Origin: Salicibibacter cibi
Lineage (GTDB): Bacteria > Bacillota > Bacilli > Bacillales > Marinococcaceae
Reading direction: 5' to 3'
NCBI RefSeq assembly: GCF_016495865.1
Contig: NZ_CP054706.1
Location: 2,604,001-2,668,000 of the forward strand
DNA length: 64,000 bases
The notes beneath the pieces are model-generated. The model made no database searches. It worked only from the letters and a program-made list of their open reading frames with translations, and was not told the origin of the DNA. Positions 17,374-26,074 of the stretch are shown piece by piece (within the stretch, counting starts at the first letter, position 1; each line of letters begins with the position of its first letter). A program made the translations under genes and the position numbers.

Positions 17374-17426
17374 GCAATCATTATACTATGTACAGCTGCT
17401 AAAAGTAAACATTCTTTTCATGACAC

Positions 17427-17770
17427 ATGATGTGCTTTGAATGTGATCCTTTTCCTACGACAAAGGGATTCACTGCAATGCGATTGCACCGGGGCGTTGA
17501 AACAAATATTAGCGCGTCTATGACAGAGGTAAGCCAATTCGGTATGGAACGTACGAAAATACCCCAATCGGTCATGCCTCGGGCAGGTACATCGGAGGAA
17601 ATTGCAAATGTAGCCTTGTTTCTGGCCTCGGATGATTCCTCCTTTCTGAACGGGGTGGTTATACCAGTTGACAGGGGTTGAACTGCTGTATTTTAGGCTG
17701 GATGAAATAACAGGAAAAGAGCGACAAAAGCTATCCTTCCATCGTTGGGGATAGCTGTATTTATAATCCA
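17427..17770 (+). pseudogene. C-terminal SDR fragment with its terminator
   Basis: From about 17455 the frame encodes GVETNISASMTEVSQFGMER, EEIANVALFLASDDSSFLNG and VVIPVDRG, nearly the same as the last 70 residues of the intact SDR at 27841-28602. It is followed by a similar AGCTATCC/GGATAGCT terminator (17737-17770). The N-terminal Rossmann part is missing. Together with 15210-15373 it shows that SDR copies once flanked this segment. Confidence 0.8.
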
Positions 17771-17833
17771 GACTCATGGTTTACACTCAGTTCGAAGCAA
17801 CTCCTCACGAGATTAAAAACACACATGGGCGGT

Positions 17834-18064
17834 TTATGGAAAAAGCTTATTTAACTGTACTTCAAAATCCGGGAAAAGACTTACTTTTATGGTATCACTT
17901 TTCGTGAACACATCCGTTCGCTCGAATGATTGCTCTTGCAGAACAAAAACCTTCACCGTTTCATGATGTGGGTCCAATCCGGTATCCTTTAACGCCAGCT
18001 GCTTCATACAAGGATACTTTGTTAAACGATCAGCACGTGCTTTATCCGGGGAAAGGATCTCCAT
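17834..18064 (-). pseudogene. C-terminal fragment of a Uma2-family putative endonuclease
   Basis: The frame reads MEILSPDKARADRLTKYP, later VKVFVLQEQSFERTDVFTKSD and ends VQLNKLFP, matching the C-terminal third of Uma2/DUF820 proteins (PD-(D/E)XK fold). The VxEYWIVDP-like core after EILSP is missing, so it cannot be active. It ends close to the left end of the IS3-family element. Confidence 0.65.
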
Positions 18065-18252
18065 TGTTTGCGCTGAAATAAAAAGTCCGAAAGTTGACGA
18101 TAAAGCCTGACCGGACTTTGACCGATATAATAACCAAGTTTAGAGAAAGGAAAAGGACCGCCTCCGTTTGATGTGAAACTACACTAACATGGAGGTAGAA
18201 TAAAAGTTGGACACACAAAATTGGTGCATTGTTACAATGGATCTAAAGGAGT

Positions 18253-18546
18253 GTGCCGATAGTGCAACATCATGATATAGAATTTAAGCGGTATGCGGTG
18301 AAACTTATCGTTCATGAGGGGAAAAAGCGAGCGGATGTCGCGAGAGAGCATGGGATCTCCGATAGCACGCTGGAAAATTGGGTGAGAAATTATCGGGAGG
18401 ACAAGGGAGACGCCCTTTTCGGAAACGGTTATCTCACGCCAGCGGAAAAGCAGCATCAAAGGGATATGAAAAGAATTGAGGAATTGGAAGAAGAAGTGGC
18501 GATTCTAAAAAAGGCGGCGGCCTTCTTCGCCAAAAACCAGGCGTAA
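18253..18546 (+). CDS. IS3-family transposase OrfA
   Basis: A 97-aa DNA-binding protein: the helix-turn-helix RADVAREHGISDSTLENWVRNY (given here in two parts, RADVAREHG and ISDSTLENW) is followed by a leucine-zipper-like coiled coil (RDMKRIEELEEEVAILKKAA). Near the end the in-frame heptamer A AAA AAG (18508-18514) is a typical slippery site. A -1 shift there continues as KGGGLLRQKPGVIYAFIEE into OrfB, giving the OrfAB transposase. Confidence 0.88.
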   Translation: MPIVQHHDIEFKRYAVKLIVHEGKKRADVAREHGISDSTLENWVRNYREDKGDALFGNGYLTPAEKQHQRDMKRIEELEEEVAILKKAAAFFAKNQA

Positions 18547-18584
18547 TCTATGCCTTCATCGAGGAACACCGACACGAGTTTCGT

Positions 18585-19430
18585 GTGGCGAAGATGTGCA
18601 AGGTTTTAGGTGTTTCCAGAGGCGGCTATTATGAATGGCGTAACCGTGCGCAATGCTCGCAAAAACAGCGGAAGGCATCCATCGTCGAAGCCATAAAAGA
18701 AATCTTCGTTCAATCCCGAAAAACGTATGGGAGTCCGCGGATAACGATGGAACTGTATAAACAAGGCTTAACGGTCACACAGAAAACGGTCTCGACTTAT
18801 ATGCGAGAATATGGGCTTCGTCCAAAGAGCGCCAGTAAGAAAGGGAAAAAGACAACGGATTCCAATCATCATCAACCGATTTATCCCAACCTGCTTAAAC
18901 GAGATTTTCATACGGAGCAGCCCGGCGAGACTTGGGTGGCGGATATCACCTATATCTGGACCCGGGAAGGCTGGCTTTATCTAGCATCAGTGATGGACTT
19001 ATTTTCTCGAAAGGTCATTGGCTGGAATATCAGTCACCGTCTCACGAAAGAACTGGCTACGACTGCCCTACATCGGGCTATGCGCCTTCAACCGCCGCAA
19101 GAGGGACTCATCCATCATTCGGACCGGGGGAGCCAATATGCGTCCCATGACTACCAGGCCATTCTCCGGGAACACGGCATGCGCACAAGTATGAGCCGGA
19201 AAGGCGATTGTTATGACAATGCGTGCATCGAGTCTTTTCATGCAACCATCGAAAAAGATCTGCTTGCGCATGAAACCTACGATACACGGGAGGAGGCTAA
19301 GATGAGCGTTTGGGAGTATATTGCCTGCTTTTACAACGAAGAACGCACGCATTCCACCATTGGCTATGTGTCGCCTAACCAATTCGAACGGCAGTATAGA
19401 CAAGCTCAAGGAGGCGATACGACGGCGTAA
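18585..19430 (+). CDS. IS3-family transposase OrfB (rve integrase core)
   Basis: A 281-aa DDE integrase: the HTH_21 region (RKTYGSPRITMEL), first Asp in WVADITYIW, second in HHSDRGSQYAS, and Glu in NACIESFHATIEKD. The final segment EYIACFYNEERTHSTIGYVSP is standard for the family. The frame is open upstream of the ATG back to the slippery site in OrfA, so the natural product is probably the frameshifted OrfAB fusion. Intact. Confidence 0.9.
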   Translation: MAKMCKVLGVSRGGYYEWRNRAQCSQKQRKASIVEAIKEIFVQSRKTYGSPRITMELYKQGLTVTQKTVSTYMREYGLRPKSASKKGKKTTDSNHHQPIYPNLLKRDFHTEQPGETWVADITYIWTREGWLYLASVMDLFSRKVIGWNISHRLTKELATTALHRAMRLQPPQEGLIHHSDRGSQYASHDYQAILREHGMRTSMSRKGDCYDNACIESFHATIEKDLLAHETYDTREEAKMSVWEYIACFYNEERTHSTIGYVSPNQFERQYRQAQGGDTTA

Positions 19431-19485
19431 CGAAAAACGCGGAAAACAAGCATGATCGTTATTGCTGGGAGCCGTGAACTTTACC

Positions 19486-19657
19486 TTTGACAGCTGTGCC
19501 CGATTCCGCGATCCGACGGTTGGGGATCGGGGCCCCCGGCCGCAGGATCGTGTGAATCGATCGGTTCGTGGTATCCTAAGCATGCGGCTGATGCTAACAT
19601 GAGTTTTTTCTTCCAGCCGCCATCAGATGCACACCACGAACCGAAACAGCTGTCAAA
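19486..19657. other. Long imperfect palindrome in the IS tail
   Basis: TTTGACAGCTGT (19486-19497) pairs with ACAGCTGTCAAA (19646-19657), CGGTTCGTGGT (19562-19572) with ACCACGAACCG (19633-19643), and GCGGCTG (19584-19590) with CAGCCGC (19614-19620). Transcribed, it would form a branched hairpin of about 170 nt. It lies within the IS boundaries, downstream of orfB. Confidence 0.7.
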
Positions 19658-19776
19658 GGCGGCGGATTTGGAGAAGAGTCGCTTGAAACTTGAAGACTGA
19701 AAAGGCACCAATTTTTGTGCTCGTATTATTGACATAACTCCAAACAATCCCACCGGAGACGTCCTTCCCATCCAGT

Positions 19777-20826
19777 TTATTTTTCCCCACTTAGTTCTAC
19801 CAAAATTTTTGCTTGTGATTTGTCATTGCTTAATGCTTCAAACCCTTTTTCCACGATATCATCCAGTTGGATATAGTCTGTGATGACGGCTTGGGGCTTT
19901 AATTGTCCTGTGCCCATCAGATCCAATGTTTGTTGGAAGCTGGTCGATGTGTAGGCAATGGAGGATTCAATATTGACACCTGTATTTGTGAGTTGGATTG
20001 GATTCCACTCAATAGGCTTCGCGAAAATAGAGACAATGACCATCGTTCCAAGTGCTTTGGTTACATCAATGGCTTGTTTAAATGTCGGGGCTACTCCAGC
20101 CACTTCAAAGGAAACGTCCACACCATCCGGGGCAATCTCTTTGATTGCTTCTACCGGATCTACCTCACCGGAATTAATGATGTGCGTTGCTCCTAATTCT
20201 TTTGCTTTTTTAAGACGAGCTTCAGATAAATCCAACACAATAATTTCGCTTGCTCCGGCTGCTTTTGCGGCAACAGCTGTTAGCAAACCAATCGGACCTG
20301 CCCCAAAAACAGCAACCTTATCTCCGAGTTGTAGTTTCCCTTTTTTCACCGCTTCCACTGCAACGGCAGTCGGTTCTGTTAATGCCCCGTCCTGCAGGGT
20401 TAGGCTTTCCGGTAACGCGTAGACATTGTCTTCCGGGGCATTTGCATATTTGGTGAAACCGCCATCCCCATGCAATCCAATGAAGCTGAATCCATCATAG
20501 GGGTCTTGTTCTTCCGGTTTATTGCCATATGTTAAGGTAGGGTTAATCGCTACTCTGTCGCCTGCTTTATATTTTGTAACGTTTTTACCGACTTCTTCTA
20601 CTATCCCCGCAAATTCGTGCCCCATTGTTAACGGAGCTTTCTCATTGGTCAGTGGATCTTCTTTTTCATTGGGGACAAAGACCGGGCCTTCTTCGTATTC
20701 ATGCAAATCACTGCCACAAATACCGCCCCATGCAACTTTTACTTTAACCTCCGTATCTTTTAACGGTTTTTCCTCCACATTTTCAATGCGTATGTCTTTC
20801 TCTCCATGCCATACTGCTGCTTCCAT
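19777..20826 (-). CDS. bdhA: Zinc-dependent 2,3-butanediol dehydrogenase
   Basis: A 349-aa medium-chain dehydrogenase that interconverts (R)-acetoin and 2,3-butanediol using NAD(H). The catalytic zinc site is visible (GGICGSDLHEYEEGPVFVP, then MGHEFAG), as is the nucleotide site VAVFGAGPIGLLTA at about residues 170-183. The butanediol subfamily is indicated by SDLHEYxxGPxFVP and the lack of the four-Cys structural zinc lobe. TAGGAG precedes the ATG. It is monocistronic, with its 3' end only about 35 bases from the IS3 element, which may have displaced its terminator. A decayed acetoin/diacetyl reductase is at 25669, in line with overflow metabolism. Confidence 0.88.
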   Translation of the reverse strand: MEAAVWHGEKDIRIENVEEKPLKDTEVKVKVAWGGICGSDLHEYEEGPVFVPNEKEDPLTNEKAPLTMGHEFAGIVEEVGKNVTKYKAGDRVAINPTLTYGNKPEEQDPYDGFSFIGLHGDGGFTKYANAPEDNVYALPESLTLQDGALTEPTAVAVEAVKKGKLQLGDKVAVFGAGPIGLLTAVAAKAAGASEIIVLDLSEARLKKAKELGATHIINSGEVDPVEAIKEIAPDGVDVSFEVAGVAPTFKQAIDVTKALGTMVIVSIFAKPIEWNPIQLTNTGVNIESSIAYTSTSFQQTLDLMGTGQLKPQAVITDYIQLDDIVEKGFEALSNDKSQAKILVELSGEK

Positions 20827-20940
20827 GGATCATTCTCCTAACTGCATCAAGATAAGTGATACTTTTGAATCTGCGCTCCACTATTTGTATACCTTTAACT
20901 AGTAAATTTTAAACATATTTATAGATTTTATGCTCACATT

Positions 20941-21186
20941 CAGGCGCTTTGATTATCCGGATTTTTCCAACATAAGGGCTTATACGATAAGGATATTAAA
21001 CATACTGTGTTATGTTACATACATTTGCGGACTAATTTGGCATTCGGCTAGCCATTACGGGGCCCCCAAACCCGGAGTTGAGGACTGATTTGGCTCCTGA
21101 GTACCGTTTTGAGTCCGCTGATCTCTTTCCTGAGGACTCCTTTGGCTCCTCTGCACCGTTTTGAGTCCGCAGTTCATGTTCGAAAG
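20941..21186 (+). repeat. 52-bp hairpin repeat with leader, family C copy 2
   Basis: A leader of about 140 bp (GATTATCCGGATTTTTCCAAC onward, including TTGCGGACTAATTTGGCATT) is followed by two 52-base units starting GGACT at 21082 and 21134; a third start is at 21186. The leader and units match the longer copy at 33061-33526. The adjacent stretch 21187-21457 shows no gene. Confidence 0.85.
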
Positions 21187-21457
21187 GACTTATCTGATAC
21201 TAAACGGTTTTCTTTTTTCATGTCAGAAGGTGTTTTAAGGTAAATCAACACGCCTGACTCACGCTTTATCATTCAATCAGTTCAAGGACCATTAGAGTGT
21301 AACGTAAAATAATAAAGAGCCGACAATACATTCGAGCAAATATGAGCCAAGTAACCATCCTTATTAATCTCTATTCAAAAGGCGCGTCGGTGTACTTATC
21401 CAAACGCGCCTCAATTGCATTATTTATTGGAAATATTTTTGGTTCTACCCCAATCTT

Positions 21458-22882
21458 CTAATCCTCTTTTTTCTCTCCCCAACACTCGGTGTTTTTGATT
21501 TCCGGGTATTTTTCCACATTAAATTTCGGATCTTTTCCTTGTTTTCGTTGATCGGTGTAGTCATTGAGGACGGTGATTGCCGTTTTTGTTAAAGACAAGA
21601 TAACAATAAGATGCACAATAGCCATTAACGCCATGAATAAATCGGCCATTGTCCAGACAAGCTCGATGGTAGCGATGCCGCCCGCGACCCCGAGAATGAG
21701 GAATGCGACACGGTAAATGGTTAGCAAATGACTATTCGGACGGACAAATTCGATATTTGTTTCCCCGTAATAATAAGCCCCGAGAACAGAGCTGTAGGCA
21801 AGGAAAAAAAGAGCGATCGCGACGAACGCGCTTGCCCATTCGCCGACATGATCACTCATAGCTGCTTGTGTAATCGCTGCACCTTCCTCTTCTGCGAGCA
21901 AATAATCACTGGATAGCAATATGAGCAAAGCCGTACAAGTACAGACAACGATGGTATCAATAAATACCCCAAGGGATTGTAGTAATCCTTGTTTGGCCGG
22001 GTGGGAAACATTTGCAGCCGCGGCAGCATTCGGGATACTCCCCCACCCTGCTTCGTTCGAAAGCAGCCCACGACGGGCTCCTTCCATAATCGCTGCACCG
22101 AATCCACCTCCAATCATCTCGGAAAGGCCGAATGCTTCATTCACAATTTGAGAAAGTACTGCTGGCACCATATCAATGTTAATGGCAATCACATAAAGAG
22201 CGATAACTATGTATGCAACGGCCATAAATGGAACGATCAACTGTGTAATTTTTACAAGCCGCTTAACTCCGCCAAAAATAATTAACGCAGTAATGACAGC
22301 TAAAATCAACGCAAAGATAAAACGATCCGTACCAAAGGCTGTTTCGAATGAATCAGTAATCGTATTCACATGTACCGCGTTCAAAATCATGCCGAACGTG
22401 AGTACAACGACTATAGCAAATAAGATGCTTAACCACCGTTTTCCCAATGCTTTTTCAATATAGTATGCGGGACCCCCACGATAACGGTCACCGTCTTTCA
22501 CTTTGTAGAGTTGCCCCAAGGTACTCTCGATAAAACCTGTGGCCATCCCCACAGCTGCAATTACCCACATCCAAAAAACCGCGCCGGGACCGCCAACCGC
22601 GATCGCGAGAGCGACTCCGGTAATATTTCCGGTCCCTATACGTGCAGCCGCGCTAATCGTAAACGCTTGGAACGCGGAAACACCGGTGCTGTCACTCTTT
22701 TTTTCCGTGATGACGCGAAACATTTCCGGTAACAATCTAATTTGCAAAAAATTAGATCGAATTGTAAAATATAGCCCGGCGAGGATTAATAGACCAATCA
22801 TTATGTATGTCCAGACAAAATCGTTCACCATGTCAACAATGCTTTCAAGAAAGGGAAGTTCTATTACAAATTCATTAAACAT
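21458..22882 (-). CDS. Alanine/glycine:cation symporter (AGCS family)
   Basis: A 474-aa inner-membrane Na+(H+)-coupled amino acid symporter with about ten transmembrane helices. Family signatures are ARIGTGNITGVALAIAVGGP near residue 90 and GARRGLLSNEAGWGS near 265. The length is normal and no lesion is visible. AAAGGAG lies ten bases before the ATG. Likely imports alanine or glycine. Single-gene unit; the IS1380-family element lies just upstream (from 22988) and could have altered its promoter. Confidence 0.92.
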   Translation of the reverse strand: MFNEFVIELPFLESIVDMVNDFVWTYIMIGLLILAGLYFTIRSNFLQIRLLPEMFRVITEKKSDSTGVSAFQAFTISAAARIGTGNITGVALAIAVGGPGAVFWMWVIAAVGMATGFIESTLGQLYKVKDGDRYRGGPAYYIEKALGKRWLSILFAIVVVLTFGMILNAVHVNTITDSFETAFGTDRFIFALILAVITALIIFGGVKRLVKITQLIVPFMAVAYIVIALYVIAINIDMVPAVLSQIVNEAFGLSEMIGGGFGAAIMEGARRGLLSNEAGWGSIPNAAAAANVSHPAKQGLLQSLGVFIDTIVVCTCTALLILLSSDYLLAEEEGAAITQAAMSDHVGEWASAFVAIALFFLAYSSVLGAYYYGETNIEFVRPNSHLLTIYRVAFLILGVAGGIATIELVWTMADLFMALMAIVHLIVILSLTKTAITVLNDYTDQRKQGKDPKFNVEKYPEIKNTECWGEKKED

Positions 22883-22987
22883 TCATGATGACTCCTTTCC
22901 CAACACGTTTATTCCAAAAAAATATACCTTTAAAAAGGAAGATGGTTACTCTTAAAAACCTTTTATATAAGCTATGAGATTTTACAA

Positions 22988-24659
22988 CCTGAATAATTCA
23001 CAGAAATCCATAGATTAGTGTCTAACCATTGTGCGCCAAGGAGTCTAGCAATTTTGAACGTTCATCTAATAAATGAAAAAAGAATCCTTTTCTGTTAGAG
23101 TTAAATTACCAAAAATAACCACAGAAAGGATTCTTCTAATGGCTACTTTATCGCAATCAACCCTTGATTTCAATCGTCAGATCAAATTATCCAATGACGG
23201 AGGCGCACTCTCCTCCGATACAGGAGAACTATTATTCAGAGAATTCGATGAAAAAATCGGCTTTTTCTCTACGTTGGACAAGCATCTAAACCTCAAAGAT
23301 GAAAGGTTGTATCATGTTCACGCCAATGAAGCATTGCTTCGCCAAAAGGTTTATCAAATGATTGCCGGCTATGCCGAAGACGATGCAGCCGATCAATTGA
23401 CCAATGACCCTGTCTTCACCCAAATCCTTGGCAAAGATGCTTTAGCTTCTCAGCCTAGTTTGTCACGCTTTTTTGAACGGTTTGATGCCGAGTCGATGGA
23501 ACAGCTTCAACGAGCGAACCAGGAGCTCTTGGATAAAGTACACCGACATCGAGCGTCCGATGCATTGATCCTTGATTTGGATTCAACCCATGCAGATACA
23601 TACGGTGATCAGGCATCATCGGCATTTAATGCCCATTACGGCACTGTTGGCTTTCACCCATTGGTTGCTTTTGATGGTGTCACCCGTGATTTTCTGAAGG
23701 CCAAGCTTCGTCCGGGCAATGTCTACACGTCGAATGGTGTGGTGGATTTTGTGAAACCCCTTATCACGCACTACAATCAGAAGTTTCCGGGGACGACGCC
23801 GTTCCTGCGTGGCGACAGTGGTTTTGCGGTTCCGGACCTGTACGAACTCTGTGAAGCCGAATCCGTCTATTACGTGATTCGATTAAAATCCAACCCCAAC
23901 CTGCAGCGATTGGCTGATGAGCTCCATCCGTCCACGTTTCCATCCGATATGACAAAGACCGAATGTTACTTTGAAGAAACGGAGTATCAAGCGAAATCAT
24001 GGGCGAAACCAAGAAAAGTGATTGTCCAATCCGTTCGTCCGGCAGGCGAATTGTTTTTCACGCATTCGTTCTTCGTTACAAGCCTTACAAGCGCCTTTAC
24101 GCCCAAGGATATCGTCCGCTCTTACCAAAAGAGGGGAACCATGGAAAATTACATCAAGGAAGCGAAAAACGGCTTTGACCTGGACAGAATGAGTAGTCAT
24201 TCTTTCGAGGCCAACGAAGCAAGGATGACCCTTAGTCTACTTGCTTATAACTTCACGAACTGGTTGCGCACCCTCTGTTTTCCGGAGGAACAGAAAAGCA
24301 TGCAGATACAGACGATACGAACCCGAGTGATAAAGGTCGCAAGCAAATTGGTCAAATCAGGACGTTCCTTTTACTTTAAATTATCGTCCAGTTTTGTCTA
24401 TCAAGCATTTTTCTGGAATGTGCTCCGACGTGTCCAAGCCTTAAAACTAGAGTGAGAAACAAAGATCGAATATGCCATATTTTTTAAAAGCCCATTTAAG
24501 ACCAAGGGAGACGTATGTCCAAAAATCATGATTTTTCGGTGATGGTGGCTTAAATCCTGTCACTATGCTTAAATGATCACCGTATTTTTGTGATCGAAAC
24601 AAAAATCCTTGGATTTGATATCAAATTATGCTCTCGCGTCGAGGTATGAATAATTCAGG
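22988..24659 (+). mobile_element. IS1380-family insertion sequence, 1672 bp
   Basis: Ends CCTGAATAATTCA (left) and TGAATAATTCAGG (right) are perfect 13-bp inverted repeats. TACAA flanks both ends (22983-22987 and 24660-24664) as a 5-bp target duplication. A complete transposase lies inside. The perfect duplication and intact ORF indicate a recent insertion. Confidence 0.92.
23139..24455 (+). CDS. IS1380-family transposase
   Basis: A 438-aa DDE transposase. It has the IS1380 layout: an N-terminal region with SSDTGELLFREFDE, then LILDLDSTHADTYG (first Asp), FLRGDSGFAVPDLYE (second Asp) and the insertion-domain/Glu region YQKRGTMENYIKEAKNGF. I start at ATG 23139 (MATLSQST) since AAAGGA precedes it; an upstream ATG at 23073 would add 22 residues. 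Complete, so the element could be mobile. Confidence 0.92.
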   Translation: MATLSQSTLDFNRQIKLSNDGGALSSDTGELLFREFDEKIGFFSTLDKHLNLKDERLYHVHANEALLRQKVYQMIAGYAEDDAADQLTNDPVFTQILGKDALASQPSLSRFFERFDAESMEQLQRANQELLDKVHRHRASDALILDLDSTHADTYGDQASSAFNAHYGTVGFHPLVAFDGVTRDFLKAKLRPGNVYTSNGVVDFVKPLITHYNQKFPGTTPFLRGDSGFAVPDLYELCEAESVYYVIRLKSNPNLQRLADELHPSTFPSDMTKTECYFEETEYQAKSWAKPRKVIVQSVRPAGELFFTHSFFVTSLTSAFTPKDIVRSYQKRGTMENYIKEAKNGFDLDRMSSHSFEANEARMTLSLLAYNFTNWLRTLCFPEEQKSMQIQTIRTRVIKVASKLVKSGRSFYFKLSSSFVYQAFFWNVLRRVQALKLE

Positions 24660-24823
24660 TACAAGATACCAATTAAGATTTCAATTATTGATAAGGGAAT
24701 CACCTATTTTTGAAAATGATCATTCTGCATCAGTGATTCTGATTTTCCGGAACAATAACATTAATGACAAAAATGTTCAATATTCTTTTGTGGCCTGTAC
24801 CAAAGAACCTCCACATGGCACGC

Positions 24824-24870
24824 GAGGAATGGGAATCACATCCGATGTAATTCCCATTCCTCATTTTTTT
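24824..24870 (+). terminator. Strong plus-strand terminator hairpin
   Basis: A GAGGAATGGGAAT (24824-24836) and ATTCCCATTCCTC (24850-24862) perfect 13-bp stem is followed by TxATTTTTTT. It sits just past the stop of the minus-strand cupin gene and in front of nothing obvious on the plus strand; it may protect the cupin transcript's 3' end. Confidence 0.7.
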
Positions 24871-24875
24871 AAATA

Positions 24876-25418
24876 TTAATAATGATCATGTTCTTCAGCC
24901 GCCATTGCTATTTCTTTCGTTTCATGCACGGTGCCATATGGATGCTCGGGCGGGGCGTAGATCGAATAAAGTTTCAGTGGCTGATTCCCTATATTGGTGA
25001 TATTGTGCCATTTGCCTGCAGGTACCATAATCGCATCATCAGCATATACGCTTCTTTTAAAATCCAATTGATCTTCACGATCACCCATTTGTACAAATCC
25101 TTGACCTGCTTCAATCCGTAAAAATTGATCATGGTCATGGTGAACTTCTAAACCGATGTCATCTCCCACATCGATACTCATCAACGTCACTTGCAAATGT
25201 TCTCCTGTCCATAAAGCGGTACGAAACGTTCGATTTTGTTTGGCAGCTTCTTCAATGTTAACGACAAACGGTTGTGAACCATGGTCTTTGGGGTGGGGGC
25301 TTTTTCCATTCCAATGTCTTGGAAGATTAGCTGGATGATTGATTGGTGCATACGCGTTATAAGCATAGGGATATACCGTTGGGAGTGGAATATAGTACAA
25401 CTTGCTCATTCCCTTCAT
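24876..25418 (-). CDS. Cupin-fold protein
   Basis: About 180 aa with a single cupin barrel. Motif 1 is H-H-x-H (LEVHHDHDQFLRIEAGQG, about residues 95-113) and motif 2 is PAGKWHNITNIG (about 140-151), giving a complete set of metal-binding His residues. The N-terminus is proline- and tyrosine-rich (IPLPTVYPYAYNAYAPINHP), recalling a known Bacillus group of cupins. The start is uncertain: ATG 25418 has a weak site, and a TTG about six codons later has AAGGG. Monocistronic. Enzymatic activity, if any, is unknown. Confidence 0.78.
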   Translation of the reverse strand: MKGMSKLYYIPLPTVYPYAYNAYAPINHPANLPRHWNGKSPHPKDHGSQPFVVNIEEAAKQNRTFRTALWTGEHLQVTLMSIDVGDDIGLEVHHDHDQFLRIEAGQGFVQMGDREDQLDFKRSVYADDAIMVPAGKWHNITNIGNQPLKLYSIYAPPEHPYGTVHETKEIAMAAEEHDHY

Positions 25419-25668
25419 TACTTTAAAAGTAGCCTATGCAATTGTTTGGGGAATGTTCAAAAAAATGTCCGCTTCTTCATCGATAGTTGTTTCAGTTCCG
25501 ACGACAAATCAGAAGCCCGGCAGTTCACCCAAAGCGATCCCTCTGAGTGCACCGGTATATCGCGTGCCAATGTTTATGAGCCTCCCTTATCCAGACAAAA
25601 AAATCAATAAAACACGACACCCATTGTTTCACATCAATAGGTGCCTTGTTAATCATCATTCCTCGTTG

Positions 25669-25910
25669 TTATCTAAATACAATACCGCCATCCGTGATGA
25701 TGAATTGTCCAGTGATATGGTCAGCGTCATCGAATGCCAAGAAAGATACAAGATTTGCAACATCCTCAGCTTCTTGTGGCCTGCCTAATAGAATACCATC
25801 GGAGAATTCTTTGTGTGCATCTCCGCGTTCCATATAATCATAGTATTTTATCATTTCTTAGTCGATCCGATCCCACACAACACCGGGGCAATATGCGTTA
25901 AAGGGAATAT
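25669..25910 (-). pseudogene. C-terminal fragment of an acetoin(diacetyl) reductase-like SDR
   Basis: The minus strand encodes NAYCPGVVWDRID, an in-frame stop, then YYDYMERGDAHKEFSDGILL, GRPQEAEDVANLVSFLA and a TGQFIITDGGIVFR end. This is the C-terminal third of BudC/ButA-type reductases (GILLGRPQxxEDVA). The Rossmann fold and active site are missing. The stretch 25419-25660 upstream contains no gene I can support. Confidence 0.72.
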
Positions 25911-26013
25911 CATAATGTATCTCTTTCTTAATCATGGTATGATGATAGTAATGTTTTTAGAAAACTTGGCTTTTCGTCAAGCTTTTATGGCGGAAAAACA
26001 TAGTTGCACTTAT

Positions 26014-26049
26014 GCAGGTAAGAAAGTTGATTTATACTTTCTTACCTGC
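26014..26049 (+). promoter_or_regulatory. Perfect 14-bp stem-loop in the VWA-gene leader
   Basis: GCAGGTAAGAAAGT (26014-26027) and ACTTTCTTACCTGC (26036-26049) form a perfect stem with an 8-base loop, ending 25 bases before the start codon. No T run follows on the plus strand, so it is not a simple terminator. It could influence translation or mRNA stability. Confidence 0.6.
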
Positions 26050-26074
26050 CAAAAAAGGGGATTTTGTTTTACAT

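Larger units (their letters stand above)
18190..19742 (+). mobile_element. IS3-family (IS150-like) insertion sequence, 1553 bp
   Basis: Two overlapping-frame transposase ORFs are bounded by imperfect inverted ends. The left end begins TGGAGGTAG and carries CACACAAAATTGGTGC; the right end carries GCACCAATTTTTGTGC and closes CTCCA. AACA lies directly outside both ends (18186-18189 and 19743-19746), fitting the 3-5 bp duplications of this family. The 3' noncoding tail of about 310 bp is unusually long. Confidence 0.78.

Noticed and set aside
25402..25788. 128-aa plus-strand ORF
   Set aside because: Runs through a non-coding stretch and the antisense of an SDR remnant; no start signals.
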